Shown here piece by piece: positions 16,214 through 25,405 of a stretch of DNA of 64,000 bases. The translations under genes and the position numbers were made by a program. The stretch spans positions 1 to 64,000 of the forward strand of contig SVNC01000011.1 in NCBI GenBank assembly GCA_015067025.1. Direction: 5' to 3'. The DNA is from Oscillospiraceae bacterium. Lineage in GTDB: Bacteria > Bacillota > Clostridia > Oscillospirales > Ruminococcaceae. Each line of letters starts with the position of its first letter. Within the stretch, counting starts at the first letter, position 1. The notes under the pieces were generated by a model. That model worked only from the letters and a program-made list of their open reading frames with translations. It did no database searches and had not been told where the DNA came from.

Positions 16214-16275
16214 TAAATATGATTATAATGAGATAATTGTACATAGTTTTTAGAGCAAACAGAAAGGAAAAACAG

Positions 16276-16941
16276 ATGATTTTTGATATAATGAGAGCCG
16301 ATGGTATGCAGACGATAATATCCATCATCTTTGCATATGCGGTAATTTTATTCGTTGCATTCCCTATTCACGAATGTTCTCACGCCTTTATGGCAAAGTT
16401 ACTTGGCGATGATACTGCTTTCAGACAGAACAGAGTAACACTTAATCCTATTGCACATCTTGACGTGCTTGGTACTATAGGTATTGTACTATGCGGTATC
16501 GGTTGGGCAAAGCCCGTACCTGTAAATCCCACAAGGGCAAGAAAGGTTTCCGCAAGGGCGGCGATGGCTCTTACTGCGGCGGCAGGACCTTTATCCAATA
16601 TACTTATGTCGCTGATATTTGTAATAGTAGCAAAGCTTGTACTGATGCTGGGCGGCAATGATACTACAATGTTCTACGTGTACTTTGCATTTATATATGC
16701 GGCAAGAATAAACGTATCGCTTGCAGTATTCAACCTGCTCCCGATACCTCCCTTTGACGGTTCAAGAATCTTTCTTGTATTCTTAAAGGAAAAGACCTAC
16801 TTCAAAATTATGCAGTACGAGCAGTATATAATGATCGGTATTCTGATCCTGCTCTGGACTGATATACTTGATATTCCGCTTAACTTCCTCAATAATGCGG
16901 TTATGAGCTTTTTAGATCTGATAACGAAGTTTATAGGATGA
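16276..16941 (+). CDS. Site-2-protease family (M50) membrane metalloprotease
   Basis: A 221-residue intramembrane zinc metalloprotease of the small M50B group. The zinc motif HECSH is at 32-36 inside the first hydrophobic region. NPIAHLDVLGT and GWAKPVPVNP (77-84) are family-typical, and NLLPIPPFDGSR provides the third ligand Asp161. No PDZ domain is present. Start chosen at 16276 because AAAGGA lies 7 nt upstream. The stop overlaps the scpA start as ATGA. The substrate is unknown; this protease precedes scpA in many Clostridia, from memory. Confidence 0.85.
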   Translation: MIFDIMRADGMQTIISIIFAYAVILFVAFPIHECSHAFMAKLLGDDTAFRQNRVTLNPIAHLDVLGTIGIVLCGIGWAKPVPVNPTRARKVSARAAMALTAAAGPLSNILMSLIFVIVAKLVLMLGGNDTTMFYVYFAFIYAARINVSLAVFNLLPIPPFDGSRIFLVFLKEKTYFKIMQYEQYIMIGILILLWTDILDIPLNFLNNAVMSFLDLITKFIG

Positions 16942-17690
16942 GTACTGAACTTAATTTCAAGCTTGAGGTTTTTGAAGGACCGCTTGACCTTATGCTGTCC
17001 CTTATTGCAAAACACAAGCTGAATATATACGATATTGAGATTTCTCTGCTTTTGGAACAATTTTTGCTATATCTTGAACAGATGAAGCAGGCGGATATAG
17101 AAATAGCAGGCGAATTTATGGAGATGGCTGCAAGGCTTATCTATATAAAATCCGCCGCACTTCTGCCAAAGCACGAAGCAGAGGAAATGAAAAAGGAACT
17201 GGAAGGCGTACTGATAGAATATGCAATGTGTAAACAGATTGCAGGAAGACTGCAGGAGAGATTCTGCGGAGATCTGATATTTGTACGAAATCCTGTAGAG
17301 ATCGACGAGGATAGATCCTACAACAACGAGCACGACCCTGACGAGCTGTTTTTAGCTATGTCGAATATAAGCTATAAAGAGGTTATAAGAAAGACTCCCC
17401 CTTCAATAAAGCCTATCGTTGCAAAGAGCTTTGTAACGGTATTCACAAAGATAGTACACGTTTTAAAGATAGTAATGAACGGCGGAGAAGTAAAAGTAAG
17501 CAGTCTTTATAAAGGTCAACAGCGTTCTGAACAGGTTGCAACCTTTTTAGCACTTTTAGAGCTTTCTAAAAACAGCCGTATAAAGTTTTCAGAGGACAAC
17601 AGATATCTTCACTTTGTACCAAGAGAAAAAATTGATGAGGAATTCAATTTTGCCGATGATTACAGTGAAGAAAACGCTGTCACCGAATAA
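16938..17690 (+). CDS. scpA: Segregation and condensation protein A
   Basis: A 250-residue kleisin that bridges the SMC heads in the SMC-ScpAB condensin and helps resolve replicated origins. The N-terminal FEGPLDLMLSLI (14-25) is the signature for SMC-neck binding; the C-terminal winged-helix part includes VSSLYKGQQRSEQVATFLALLEL. Length is normal. It overlaps the protease gene by 4 nt and is followed by scpB after 20 nt. smc itself is not in the window. Confidence 0.94.
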   Translation: MSTELNFKLEVFEGPLDLMLSLIAKHKLNIYDIEISLLLEQFLLYLEQMKQADIEIAGEFMEMAARLIYIKSAALLPKHEAEEMKKELEGVLIEYAMCKQIAGRLQERFCGDLIFVRNPVEIDEDRSYNNEHDPDELFLAMSNISYKEVIRKTPPSIKPIVAKSFVTVFTKIVHVLKIVMNGGEVKVSSLYKGQQRSEQVATFLALLELSKNSRIKFSEDNRYLHFVPREKIDEEFNFADDYSEENAVTE

Positions 17691-17710
17691 TTAAAGGAAC
17701 GGGAAATAAA

Positions 17711-18277
17711 TTGGATTATAAAGAATCATTATGTATAATAGAAGCTATTCTCTTTGCATCGGGCGAGCCTATTACTCCCCAGCGACTGAGTGACGCTTCG
17801 GGGATAGAAAGAGATACCGTAGTAAAGCTTGTAGACCAGCTTGAAAGAAAATACAACGTGTCTGACAGTCCCCTTAAAATTCTCCGTCTTGCCGATTCAT
17901 ACCAGTTAGCAACAAGAGAAGAATATGCGCCCTATATCAAAAAGGCAATGGAAAACAAAAGACAGACAAGACTCTCCCCTGCCGCCCTTGAAGTACTGGC
18001 AGTAATAGCCTACAATCAGCCTGTAACAAAGGCATTTGTGGAGCAGGTCAGAGGAACTGACAGTTCGAGTGTAGTAAACACTCTTGTTGAACGCGAGCTT
18101 TTATGCGAGGCAGGAAGACTTGATCTTCCCGGTAAGCCTGTTACATACAAGACCACCGAAAATTTTCTCAGATGCTTTAAGCTGAGAAGCCTTGCAGAAT
18201 TACCCTCTCTGCCAAATGCAGACGGACAGATGGAGCTTTCTGAAATTGCTGAATATATCTCAGATGATGAAGAATAA
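17711..18277 (+). CDS. scpB: Segregation and condensation protein B
   Basis: A 188-residue dimeric winged-helix partner of ScpA in the SMC complex. Recognisable are ESLCIIEAILFASGEP at the N-terminus, SPAALEVLAVIAYNQPV and VRGTDSSSVVNTLVERELL in the second winged helix, and the GKPVTYKTTENFLRCF end. Translation starts with TTG; AAGGAACGGG lies upstream, and no ATG or GTG is close by. Confidence 0.93.
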   Translation: MDYKESLCIIEAILFASGEPITPQRLSDASGIERDTVVKLVDQLERKYNVSDSPLKILRLADSYQLATREEYAPYIKKAMENKRQTRLSPAALEVLAVIAYNQPVTKAFVEQVRGTDSSSVVNTLVERELLCEAGRLDLPGKPVTYKTTENFLRCFKLRSLAELPSLPNADGQMELSEIAEYISDDEE

Positions 18278-18335
18278 ATCCGTCAGATAGTACACGGAAC
18301 TACCGCTACTTAAAAAGAAAGGAATGGTCATAAAT

Positions 18336-19199
18336 ATGGGCTGGCTTATATTTCTTGGCATAGTGCTGTTAATTGCTATCGCCCTGTTTATGTCGGTTTC
18401 CGTAAGTGTTTTTATTGACGAAGAGATTGATCTCAAGATAAGCTACGCAGGGATAACGCTTTTTAAGATCGATTCTACGGAAGACCCTGAAAAAGCGAAA
18501 AAGAAAAAAGCAAAAAAAGAAGCTAAGAAAAAGAAAAAAGAAGAAAAGAAAAAGCTAAAGGAAGAAAAAAAGCGTCTTAAGGCTGAAAAGAAGAAGAAAA
18601 AATCAGGACAAGCGGCAGAAGAAAATATAAGCGACAAGCCTGATAACGCACAGTCTGATACATCGGCTGACAAAACGGAACAGACAGATAGTGAAAAGAA
18701 AAAAAAGACTCCCGAGGAAAAGCAAAGGGAAAAGGAAGAAAAACGCAGAGAAAAAGCTGCTAAAAAGAAAAAGCTTGAAGAAACGATCGATCTTGTAAAG
18801 CTTCTTGTAAAAAGTGCAGGTAAACCTGTAAAAAGACTGATATCCCATATAAGAATAAACGATTTTTGCATAGAAATAACAGCATCGGGTGAGGATGCGG
18901 CAAAGGCGGCTTTAAACTACGGCAAGATAAATATTGCCGTAAATAGTCTGCTTACGTTCCTTTATCAATTTGTAAGATTGCATGTCAAAAAGGTAAATAT
19001 CGGCGTTGATTTTGAATCAGGCGAAACAAAATTTGCACTGTATTGCAAAGTGAAAATGAGGATCAGTACAGCCCTTGGCTGTGGAATATGGTTTCTTTTC
19101 AGAATGCTTAAATTAAGCCTGCAAAAGAACAACCAGAAGGAAAAAAACGATCAGAATACCACCGACGGTAAGCCCTCGGTTAATAAGAAAGGAAAATAA
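18336..19199 (+). CDS. DUF2953 domain protein with Lys-rich linker
   Basis: 287 residues with an N-terminal membrane segment (about 3-24), a Lys/Glu-rich linker of about 90 residues probably forming a charged helix, and a C-terminal DUF2953-like part (about 155-265) with a further hydrophobic segment. In Clostridia and Bacillus this family sits next to ytfJ and is thought to be sporulation-associated; no molecular role is known to me. AAAGGA abuts an ATG at 18324 but is 12 nt from the ATG at 18336, so the latter was preferred; the N-terminus may be 4 residues longer. Confidence 0.75.
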   Translation: MGWLIFLGIVLLIAIALFMSVSVSVFIDEEIDLKISYAGITLFKIDSTEDPEKAKKKKAKKEAKKKKKEEKKKLKEEKKRLKAEKKKKKSGQAAEENISDKPDNAQSDTSADKTEQTDSEKKKKTPEEKQREKEEKRREKAAKKKKLEETIDLVKLLVKSAGKPVKRLISHIRINDFCIEITASGEDAAKAALNYGKINIAVNSLLTFLYQFVRLHVKKVNIGVDFESGETKFALYCKVKMRISTALGCGIWFLFRMLKLSLQKNNQKEKNDQNTTDGKPSVNKKGK

Positions 19200-19201
19200 T
19201 C

Positions 19202-19615
19202 ATGGCTGAAAATCACACAATCAACAATCTTATGACAACCTCTATGGAAAAGATAAGAGAGCTTGTTGACGTAAACACAATCATCGGTGAACCCATCACC
19301 TCCCCTGACGGAACTATCATTATCCCCGTTTCAAAGGTAAGCTTCGGCTTTGTATCAGGCGGTTCAGATATTCCTGCTCAGTCTCCCAAGGAAGTGTTTG
19401 CAGGCGGCAGTGGTGCAGGAATAACAATCAAGCCCGTAGCATTTATCGTTGTACAGCGTGACGGCGAAGTAAAGATGTTAGAGCTTGGTGCAAGCGGCGG
19501 AAGCTCACTTGAAGGTATTATAAACAATGTTCCCGAGCTTATTGCAAAGGTAAAGAACGTCTTCGGCAAGAAGGAAGACGGCGAAGAAGAAGCTGCTGAA
19601 GAAGAAACAAAGTAA
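19202..19615 (+). CDS. ytfJ: GerW-family sporulation protein YtfJ
   Basis: 137 residues. MEKIRELVDVNTIIGEPITSPDG and IIPVSKVSFGFVSGG (45-59) are the family signature, and a Gly-rich stretch follows at about 65-75. In Bacillus the homologue is linked to spore germination and coat location. An acidic tail ends the protein. It starts 2 nt after the DUF2953 gene and is clearly coupled to it. Its presence supports a spore-forming organism. Confidence 0.9.
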   Translation: MAENHTINNLMTTSMEKIRELVDVNTIIGEPITSPDGTIIIPVSKVSFGFVSGGSDIPAQSPKEVFAGGSGAGITIKPVAFIVVQRDGEVKMLELGASGGSSLEGIINNVPELIAKVKNVFGKKEDGEEEAAEEETK

Positions 19616-19677
19616 ATTATAAATAATTTTGTCCTTTCAGGCATAAGTATTTAAAAACTTTACTGAAAGGATAAATT

Positions 19678-20844
19678 ATGAATATCAAAAAAATTATTGT
19701 TGCCGTATCAACATCTGTGCTATGTCTTTTTCAGATGACTCAAGCTGCCTTTTGCGAACCACTTTGCTACGAAAATCAAAATGCAGAAATAACAGTATCT
19801 GCCGGTGCCGCTATTCTTATTGAAGCGGATACGGGTACGGTACTTTATGCAAAAAACGAAAAGGAACACCGCTCTATTGCCAGCACAACAAAGATAATGA
19901 CCGCACTTTTAACACTTGAAGAGGGCGACCTCGACTCCCCCTTTACTGTTGATAGTACCGCTATACTTGTAGAAGGCACTTCAATGGGACTTAAGGAAGG
20001 CGATATAGTCACAAGAAGAGCTTTATGCTACGGTATGCTTTTACCATCCGGCAACGATGCGGCTAATGCGGCGGCAATAAATATATCGGGTAGCTACTCT
20101 GCCTTTGCTGAAAAAATGAATGATAAAGCTAAAGCTCTATCTATGGAGAACAGTAATTTTGTTACTCCATCAGGACTTGACGCAAAGGGTCAGTATTCTT
20201 GTGCCTACGACTTAGCGGTGCTTACTGCCTATGCTCTGAAAAATAACGATTTTAAGGAAATATGCAGTAAATCAAATGCAAAGGTAAGCTTTGGAAATCC
20301 ACCCTACGAAAGATGGCTCAGTAACTCAAACAAGCTACTGAAGTCATACCCTGACTGTATAGGTGTTAAAACAGGCTTTACCGACAATGCAGGAAGAACT
20401 CTTGTTTCAGCGGCAAGCCGTAACGGAGTAACGCTTATTGCGGTAACGCTTAATGCACCGAACGACTGGCAGGATCATACTAAAATGTTAGACTACGGTT
20501 TTGGTAAAGTGAAATGCCACAATATGAACTATAACACAGACAGTCTTTCAGTATCGGTCATAGGCTCTGATAAGGAGTTTGTAAAACTTACTTCAAAGGA
20601 AGTTTCACTCCCCGTTACAGAAAGTCAGAGAAGTGAAGTCAAAGCAATCGTACATCTGCCACACTTTATCTATGCAGGTGTAAAATCGGGTGAGAAGGTC
20701 GGAAAAATAGAATATATCCTGAATGGCAAAATTATAGCAAGTGCGGATATAATCACAATGGAAGAATGTAAAGAGAAACCACAGAAGGTTGACTTCTTTA
20801 CCGGTATATACAGATTTATAAGAAGAGTGCTATCTTTAACATAA
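19678..20844 (+). CDS. D-alanyl-D-alanine carboxypeptidase (DacF/DacB type)
   Basis: A 388-residue exported serine peptidase of family S11 that trims the terminal D-Ala of peptidoglycan stem peptides. Signal peptide at about 1-26. The three active-site motifs are STTK (Ser69, Lys72), SGN (124-126) and KTG (230-232). A C-terminal beta domain of about 100 residues and a final amphipathic segment that may attach to the membrane follow. Position after ytfJ suggests a role in spore cortex or general wall maturation. Confidence 0.92.
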   Translation: MNIKKIIVAVSTSVLCLFQMTQAAFCEPLCYENQNAEITVSAGAAILIEADTGTVLYAKNEKEHRSIASTTKIMTALLTLEEGDLDSPFTVDSTAILVEGTSMGLKEGDIVTRRALCYGMLLPSGNDAANAAAINISGSYSAFAEKMNDKAKALSMENSNFVTPSGLDAKGQYSCAYDLAVLTAYALKNNDFKEICSKSNAKVSFGNPPYERWLSNSNKLLKSYPDCIGVKTGFTDNAGRTLVSAASRNGVTLIAVTLNAPNDWQDHTKMLDYGFGKVKCHNMNYNTDSLSVSVIGSDKEFVKLTSKEVSLPVTESQRSEVKAIVHLPHFIYAGVKSGEKVGKIEYILNGKIIASADIITMEECKEKPQKVDFFTGIYRFIRRVLSLT

Positions 20845-20863
20845 GGACAAAGGAAAGAAAAGA

Positions 20864-21622
20864 ATGGAAAAGGTAAGATTACAGAAGATAATTGCAGACA
20901 GCGGATACTGCTCAAGAAGAAAAGCCGAAGAATTTATTGAACAGGGTGCTGTAAAGGTAAACGGCAGACCTGTAAAGCTTGGCGATAAGGCTGACCCCAA
21001 AAACGATCTTATCACAGTAAATGATGAAAAGATACAAGTGGGTGCGGCAAAGCTTCGCTACATAAAGCTTTATAAGCCCAGAGGATACCTTACTTCAATG
21101 GCGGATGAGCATAACGAAAAGCTTATAACAGAGCTTCTTACCGACGTTGAGGAAAGAGTTTACCCCATAGGAAGACTTGATAAAAACTCTGAAGGTCTGC
21201 TTTTGCTGACAAACGACGGAGCATTTGCCAACAGTATAATGCATCCCTCAAAGCACATCAAGAAACGCTACCGTGTAACAGTCAAGGGTACAGTAGGCGA
21301 CGACAAGCTGACTACACTTGCCTCAGGTGTTAAAATTGACAGCGGTGTTACACTCCCCTGCACCGTTTCTGTACTGACAGAGGAAGAAAACAGAACTGTT
21401 CTTGAATTTATCATTTCCGAAGGTAAAAACCGTCAGATAAGAAAAATGTGTGAGGCTGTAAAGCTTGAAGTCGTAAGACTTAAGAGAAACGCTGTCGGCA
21501 ACGTAAAGCTCGGTATGATGAAGCCCGGACAGTGGGAGGATCTTACCGCAGAGGAATTAAAGGGACTCAGATCTCTTATAAAGAACGAAAAGCTTAATCC
21601 TGCAGGAAGACGTGGGAGATAA
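20864..21622 (+). CDS. rluB: Pseudouridine synthase (RluB type)
   Basis: A 252-residue RNA-modifying enzyme with an N-terminal S4 RNA-binding domain (about 3-60) and an RsuA/RluB-type catalytic domain. The catalytic Asp106 is in PIGRLDKNSEGLLLLTNDG (101-119). The C-terminal EGKNRQIRKMCEAV is also typical. The target is expected to be 23S rRNA (uridine 2605 in E. coli numbering). It is the usual last conserved member of the scpA-scpB-dac-rluB cluster. Confidence 0.88.
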   Translation: MEKVRLQKIIADSGYCSRRKAEEFIEQGAVKVNGRPVKLGDKADPKNDLITVNDEKIQVGAAKLRYIKLYKPRGYLTSMADEHNEKLITELLTDVEERVYPIGRLDKNSEGLLLLTNDGAFANSIMHPSKHIKKRYRVTVKGTVGDDKLTTLASGVKIDSGVTLPCTVSVLTEEENRTVLEFIISEGKNRQIRKMCEAVKLEVVRLKRNAVGNVKLGMMKPGQWEDLTAEELKGLRSLIKNEKLNPAGRRGR

Positions 21623-21625
21623 GCT

Positions 21626-21955
21626 ATGATCACCATTTTACAGAACACTGAATATAAAGACGGTATCCTTTTTGAAGCAAAGGACGGAGATGAGATTTTA
21701 GGTATTCTCCTTTGCGAAATAGATACAGATACCCTTGTGATAAAAGAAATAAAATCAATCAGCTTTTTAATAGACGGATTATGTCGTGCCGCACTCAACT
21801 ACGCTTTCAACAGATTTGTGAATAAATGCAGATTTGAAAAGCAGGAGGAAACAGTCTTAAAGGAGCTTTTAAGACTTGATTTTGTGCAAATCGACAATTA
21901 TTCCATAGATAACATTGACAATTTTTTCACATCACATAAAAATTGCAAAAAGTGA
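21626..21955 (+). CDS. Small GNAT-like protein
   Basis: 109 residues. The order DGDEILGILLCEIDTDTLVIKEI then a helix LIDGLCRAALNYAFNRF resembles the core strands and helix 3 of a GNAT acetyltransferase, but the acetyl-CoA loop (Q/RxxGxG/A) is absent and the protein is shorter than usual. It may be a reduced or inactive acetyltransferase-fold protein. It starts 3 nt after rluB, so it is the last gene of the operon. Weak call. Confidence 0.5.
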   Translation: MITILQNTEYKDGILFEAKDGDEILGILLCEIDTDTLVIKEIKSISFLIDGLCRAALNYAFNRFVNKCRFEKQEETVLKELLRLDFVQIDNYSIDNIDNFFTSHKNCKK

Positions 21956-21964
21956 AAATTAGGC

Positions 21965-21993
21965 TTGTTATTTTTCACAAAATAAGATATAAT
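21965..21993 (+). promoter_or_regulatory. Promoter of the carboxyltransferase cluster
   Basis: TTGTTA (21965-21970), 17 bp, TATAAT (21988-21993), about 55 bp before the ATG. Confidence 0.65.
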
Positions 21994-22049
21994 TAATATG
22001 ATTGTATTGTGTTTTGAACACAAAAACATAAAACGGAGGATATTAAGCA

Positions 22050-23423
22050 ATGAAGAAAACAATTGCGGAAATGTTACAGAGTTCTTCAACAAGTGCAGCG
22101 GCTGAAAAGCTCATAAAGCTCTTTGATGAAGACAGCTTTGTAGAGCTTGATAAGTTTGTTGGTAAGGATAATAACACAGCAGGCGTAATCAGCGGTTATG
22201 GCTTTGTTGACGGTGCTGTGGTTTATGCATATGCACAGGATACAAGCGTAAAGAGTGGTGCAACAGATGAAAGTGCGGCTCTTAAAATCAAGAAGGTTTA
22301 CGACCTTGCATTAAGAAACGGTGCTCCCGTTGTTTCTATCCTTGATTCAAAGGGTGGCGACATCAGTGAAGGTATGAAGCTTTTAGCGGCTTACGGAGAT
22401 ATCGCAAAGTCAAGTGCGGCATTATCAGGTGCAGTACCTCAGATTGCAGTAGTTGACGGCGTATGTGCAGGCACAAACGCTATGATCGCTTGTATGGCTG
22501 ACGTTGTAATAATGACAGAAAAGTCTGAGCTTTTTATGACAGCTCCCTTTGTAGCAGATGACAAGACAGCAGGTGCAGGCACAGCAGGAAACGCGGCTAA
22601 GTCAGGTGTTGCGGCTATCATTGCAAAGGACAGCGATGACGCTATAGCAAAGGCTAAGAAGCTTATAACAATGCTCCCTGCAAACAATCTTGAAACCGCA
22701 GGTAACGATTATTATACAGAAAACGACGCATTTGTAACAGAAGAGCTTAAGGGACTTGATCTCATTTCTTCCGTTGCTGATAAGGATAGCGTAATTGAGC
22801 TTTACAAGGACTTTGGCAGTGCATCAGTTACAGCGATAGGCAGTGTAAACTGGCGTACAGTAGGCTTTGTAGCTACAAATAATGCTGAGTACTTAAGCAG
22901 TGATGACAGTGCGAAGATCGCTCGCTTTGTAACTCTCTGCGACGCTTTCTCAATCCCTGTTGTAACCTTTGTTGATACAAAGGGCTATGAAAAGTCAAGT
23001 GAGGCAGAGCTTGCAGGTTCTATCCGCAACAGTGCAAAGCTTATGCAGACATATGCTTCTGCTACAACAGCAAAGATTGCAGTTATCACAGGCAACGCTT
23101 ACGGCAGTGCTTACGTATCACTTGCAAGCACAGCGGCAGGCAGTGACTTCTGCTTTGCATGGGAAAATGCAGTTATCGCTCCCACTTCTCCTGAAGCGGC
23201 TGTCACCTTCCTCAACGGTGCGGCATCTGCTGAAGATACAGCAAAGATGGCTCAGGAGTATATCGAAAATGAAGCTGATCCCTTTACAGCATCGGCTTTA
23301 GGATACGTTGACAGAGTGATCGAGGTTGCTGATACAAAGGCAGCTATCACTTCAGCAATTGACGTAACGGCATCAAAGAGAGTAATTGCTCCTGCAAAGA
23401 AGCACGTAAACTTCGTATTTTAA
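22050..23423 (+). CDS. Carboxyltransferase subunit (MmdA/12S-like)
   Basis: A 457-residue crotonase-fold carboxyltransferase with two homologous halves. In biotin-dependent systems this subunit moves CO2 between an acyl-CoA and carboxybiotin. Visible landmarks are the GVISGYGFVDGAVVYAYAQD segment, the oxyanion-type AVVDGVCAGTNAMIACMADVVIM in the N-half, and VTFVDTKGYEKSSEAELAGSIR and GNAYGSAYVSLAS in the C-half. It is shorter than the usual 510-520 residues and quite divergent, so the acyl-CoA (methylmalonyl-, glutaconyl- or other) is not clear. GGAGG precedes the ATG. The biotin carrier and an OadA-like subunit follow. Confidence 0.8.
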   Translation: MKKTIAEMLQSSSTSAAAEKLIKLFDEDSFVELDKFVGKDNNTAGVISGYGFVDGAVVYAYAQDTSVKSGATDESAALKIKKVYDLALRNGAPVVSILDSKGGDISEGMKLLAAYGDIAKSSAALSGAVPQIAVVDGVCAGTNAMIACMADVVIMTEKSELFMTAPFVADDKTAGAGTAGNAAKSGVAAIIAKDSDDAIAKAKKLITMLPANNLETAGNDYYTENDAFVTEELKGLDLISSVADKDSVIELYKDFGSASVTAIGSVNWRTVGFVATNNAEYLSSDDSAKIARFVTLCDAFSIPVVTFVDTKGYEKSSEAELAGSIRNSAKLMQTYASATTAKIAVITGNAYGSAYVSLASTAAGSDFCFAWENAVIAPTSPEAAVTFLNGAASAEDTAKMAQEYIENEADPFTASALGYVDRVIEVADTKAAITSAIDVTASKRVIAPAKKHVNFVF

Positions 23424-23457
23424 CAAAATCGTATAAATTGAAAGGAATTTTAAAGAT

Positions 23458-23823
23458 ATGAAAAGATACAACATTACCGTAAACGGTACAGCTTATGACG
23501 TAACAGTTGAAGAAACAGACGCTTCTGCAGCTCCTGTTGCTGCTCCCGCAGCCGCTCCTGCTCCCAAGAAGGTTGCAGCTCCCGCTGCTCCTGCAGGTGC
23601 TCAGGGTGGCACAAAGGTAACAGCTCCCATGCCTGGTACCATCGTTGACGTAAAGCTTGCAGTAGGTGCAAAGGTTACTAACGGTACAGTTATCGCAGTA
23701 CTTGAAGCTATGAAGATGGAAAATGACGTAGTTGCTCCTTGTGATGGTACAATTGCAAGCATCAACGTAACAAAGGGACAGTCTGTTGAAACAGGTACTG
23801 TTATCGCAACAATCAATGCATAA
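23458..23823 (+). CDS. Biotin carboxyl carrier protein
   Basis: 121 residues. A short N-terminal beta segment (1-20), an Ala/Pro-rich flexible linker (about 22-50) and a biotinyl domain (about 52-121) with the attachment motif EAMKMEND and biotinyl Lys86. It matches the 1.3S subunit of transcarboxylase and the gamma/delta biotin carriers of Na+-pump decarboxylases. The linker lets biotin visit two active sites. It lies between the two carboxyltransferase genes. Confidence 0.93.
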   Translation: MKRYNITVNGTAYDVTVEETDASAAPVAAPAAAPAPKKVAAPAAPAGAQGGTKVTAPMPGTIVDVKLAVGAKVTNGTVIAVLEAMKMENDVVAPCDGTIASINVTKGQSVETGTVIATINA

Positions 23824-23848
23824 GTGATACTGAAAGGAATTTAAAATA

Positions 23849-25246
23849 ATGGCTAAGGTACTGATTACAGAAACCGTACTCCGTGACGCTCATCAGTCAC
23901 TTCTTGCTACAAGAATGACTATGGACGAGATGAAGCCTATCCTTTCCGCTATGGATAAGATCGGTTTCCACTCTGTTGAGTGCTGGGGCGGTGCTACATT
24001 TGACTCCTGCCTTCGTTTCTTAAACGAAGATCCCTGGGACAGACTCAGAACAATCAAGAAGGAAATGCCCAACACAAAGCTTCAGATGCTTTTCAGAGGA
24101 CAGAATATGCTCGGTTACCGTCACTATGCTGACGACGTGCTGGAATATTTCGTTCAGAAGTCTTGTGCAAACGGCATTGACATCATCAGAATATTTGACG
24201 CGTTAAACGATATCCGCAACCTTGAAACAGCTGTTAAGGCTGCAAAGAAGGAAGGTGCACACGCTCAGATCGCTATCTCCTACACGTTAGGCGATATCTT
24301 TACAGACGAATATTACGTAGATTACGCAAAGAGAATTGAAGAAGCCGGTGCAGATTCTATCTGTATCAAGGATATGGCGGCTCTTCTTACTCCTTACGCT
24401 ACGGAAAAGCTTGTAAAGGCTTTAAAGGGTGCAGTAAATATTCCTATTTCACTCCACACACACTACACATCAGGTCTTGCTTCTATGTGCTTATTAAAGG
24501 GTATCGAAGCAGGCGTAGATATGATCGACACAGCTATGTCGCCTTTAGCACTCGGCACATCCCACGCTCCTACAGAGTCTATGGTAGCAGCTCTTCAGGG
24601 CAGTGAATATGATACAGGCATTGACTTAAAGCAGCTGACAGAGATCCGTGACTACTTCATGACACTCCGTAAGAAGTACATTGACAGCGGTCTTCTCGAT
24701 CCCAAGATGCTCGCAACAGATGCTAATGCACTTATTTATCAGGTTCCCGGCGGTATGCTTTCAAACCTCCTTTCTCAGCTTAAGCAGGCCGGTAAGTCTG
24801 ATCAGTTTGAAGAAGTACTCCGTGAAGTTCCCAGAGTAAGAGCTGACGCAGGTATGCCTCCTCTTGTAACACCCACATCACAGATCGTTGGTACACAGGC
24901 TGTATTCAACGTAATCACAGGTGAACGCTACAAGACGGTTACAAAGGAATTCAAGGGTCTTGTAAAGGGTAACTACGGTAAGACTCCTGCTGCTATTGAT
25001 CCCGATTTCAGAAAGAAGATCTTAGGCGATGAAGAGCCCATCGACTGCCGTCCCGCAGATCTCATTCAGCCTGAGCTTGCAAAGCTTAAGGAAGAATGTG
25101 CAAAGTGGACACAGCAGGAAGAAGACGTATTAAGCTACGCTATGTTCGGTCAGGTTGCTGAAAAGTTCTTTGAAAAGCGTAAGGACAAGCAGCTTGGCAT
25201 TGATGCAGAACACGCTGACAAAGCAAACAAGGTAATGCCCGTCTGA
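23849..25246 (+). CDS. OadA / PycB / transcarboxylase-5S-like carboxyltransferase
   Basis: A 465-residue TIM-barrel carboxyltransferase of the pyruvate carboxylase-B family that transfers CO2 between carboxybiotin and pyruvate/oxaloacetate. Seen: ETVLRDAHQSLLATRM (8-23) with the metal-binding Asp, the CIKDMAALLTP strand with the carboxybiotin Lys, and the metal His pair in SLHTHYTSG. Full OadA proteins (about 600 residues) carry their own biotin domain; here that domain is missing and supplied by the separate carrier, exactly as in the 5S subunit of transcarboxylase. A terminator lies about 100 bp downstream. Confidence 0.9.
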   Translation: MAKVLITETVLRDAHQSLLATRMTMDEMKPILSAMDKIGFHSVECWGGATFDSCLRFLNEDPWDRLRTIKKEMPNTKLQMLFRGQNMLGYRHYADDVLEYFVQKSCANGIDIIRIFDALNDIRNLETAVKAAKKEGAHAQIAISYTLGDIFTDEYYVDYAKRIEEAGADSICIKDMAALLTPYATEKLVKALKGAVNIPISLHTHYTSGLASMCLLKGIEAGVDMIDTAMSPLALGTSHAPTESMVAALQGSEYDTGIDLKQLTEIRDYFMTLRKKYIDSGLLDPKMLATDANALIYQVPGGMLSNLLSQLKQAGKSDQFEEVLREVPRVRADAGMPPLVTPTSQIVGTQAVFNVITGERYKTVTKEFKGLVKGNYGKTPAAIDPDFRKKILGDEEPIDCRPADLIQPELAKLKEECAKWTQQEEDVLSYAMFGQVAEKFFEKRKDKQLGIDAEHADKANKVMPV

Positions 25247-25253
25247 GCGGCGG

Positions 25254-25405
25254 GTCGCCGCTGACATTTCCGCCTTTTTATATCCTGTACCAATCTATAA
25301 GATAGTTTGACGGCGGGTACAAAAAACAAAATCATAAAGCATTTATCCCCCGTGAGCAATCGCGGGGGATTTTTGTTGCGTGTCGCCGCTCCCATTTCCG
25401 CCTTT
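25254..25405 (+). repeat. Pair of 24-bp direct repeats
   Basis: GTCGCCGCTgaCATTTCCGCC at 25254-25277 recurs with two changes at 25382-25405. The 104 bp between them hold the terminator of the carboxyltransferase cluster and no ORF. Confidence 0.6.
25345..25375 (+). terminator. Terminator of the carboxyltransferase cluster
   Basis: An 8-bp GC-rich stem ATCCCCCG/CGGGGGAT (25345-25352 with 25363-25370) followed by TTTTT. Confidence 0.85.

Noticed and set aside
18443-18871. Open frame rich in Phe and Ser on the minus strand
   Set aside because: It is the antisense of the Lys/Glu-rich linker of the DUF2953 protein (AAA/GAA read as TTT/TTC), not a gene.
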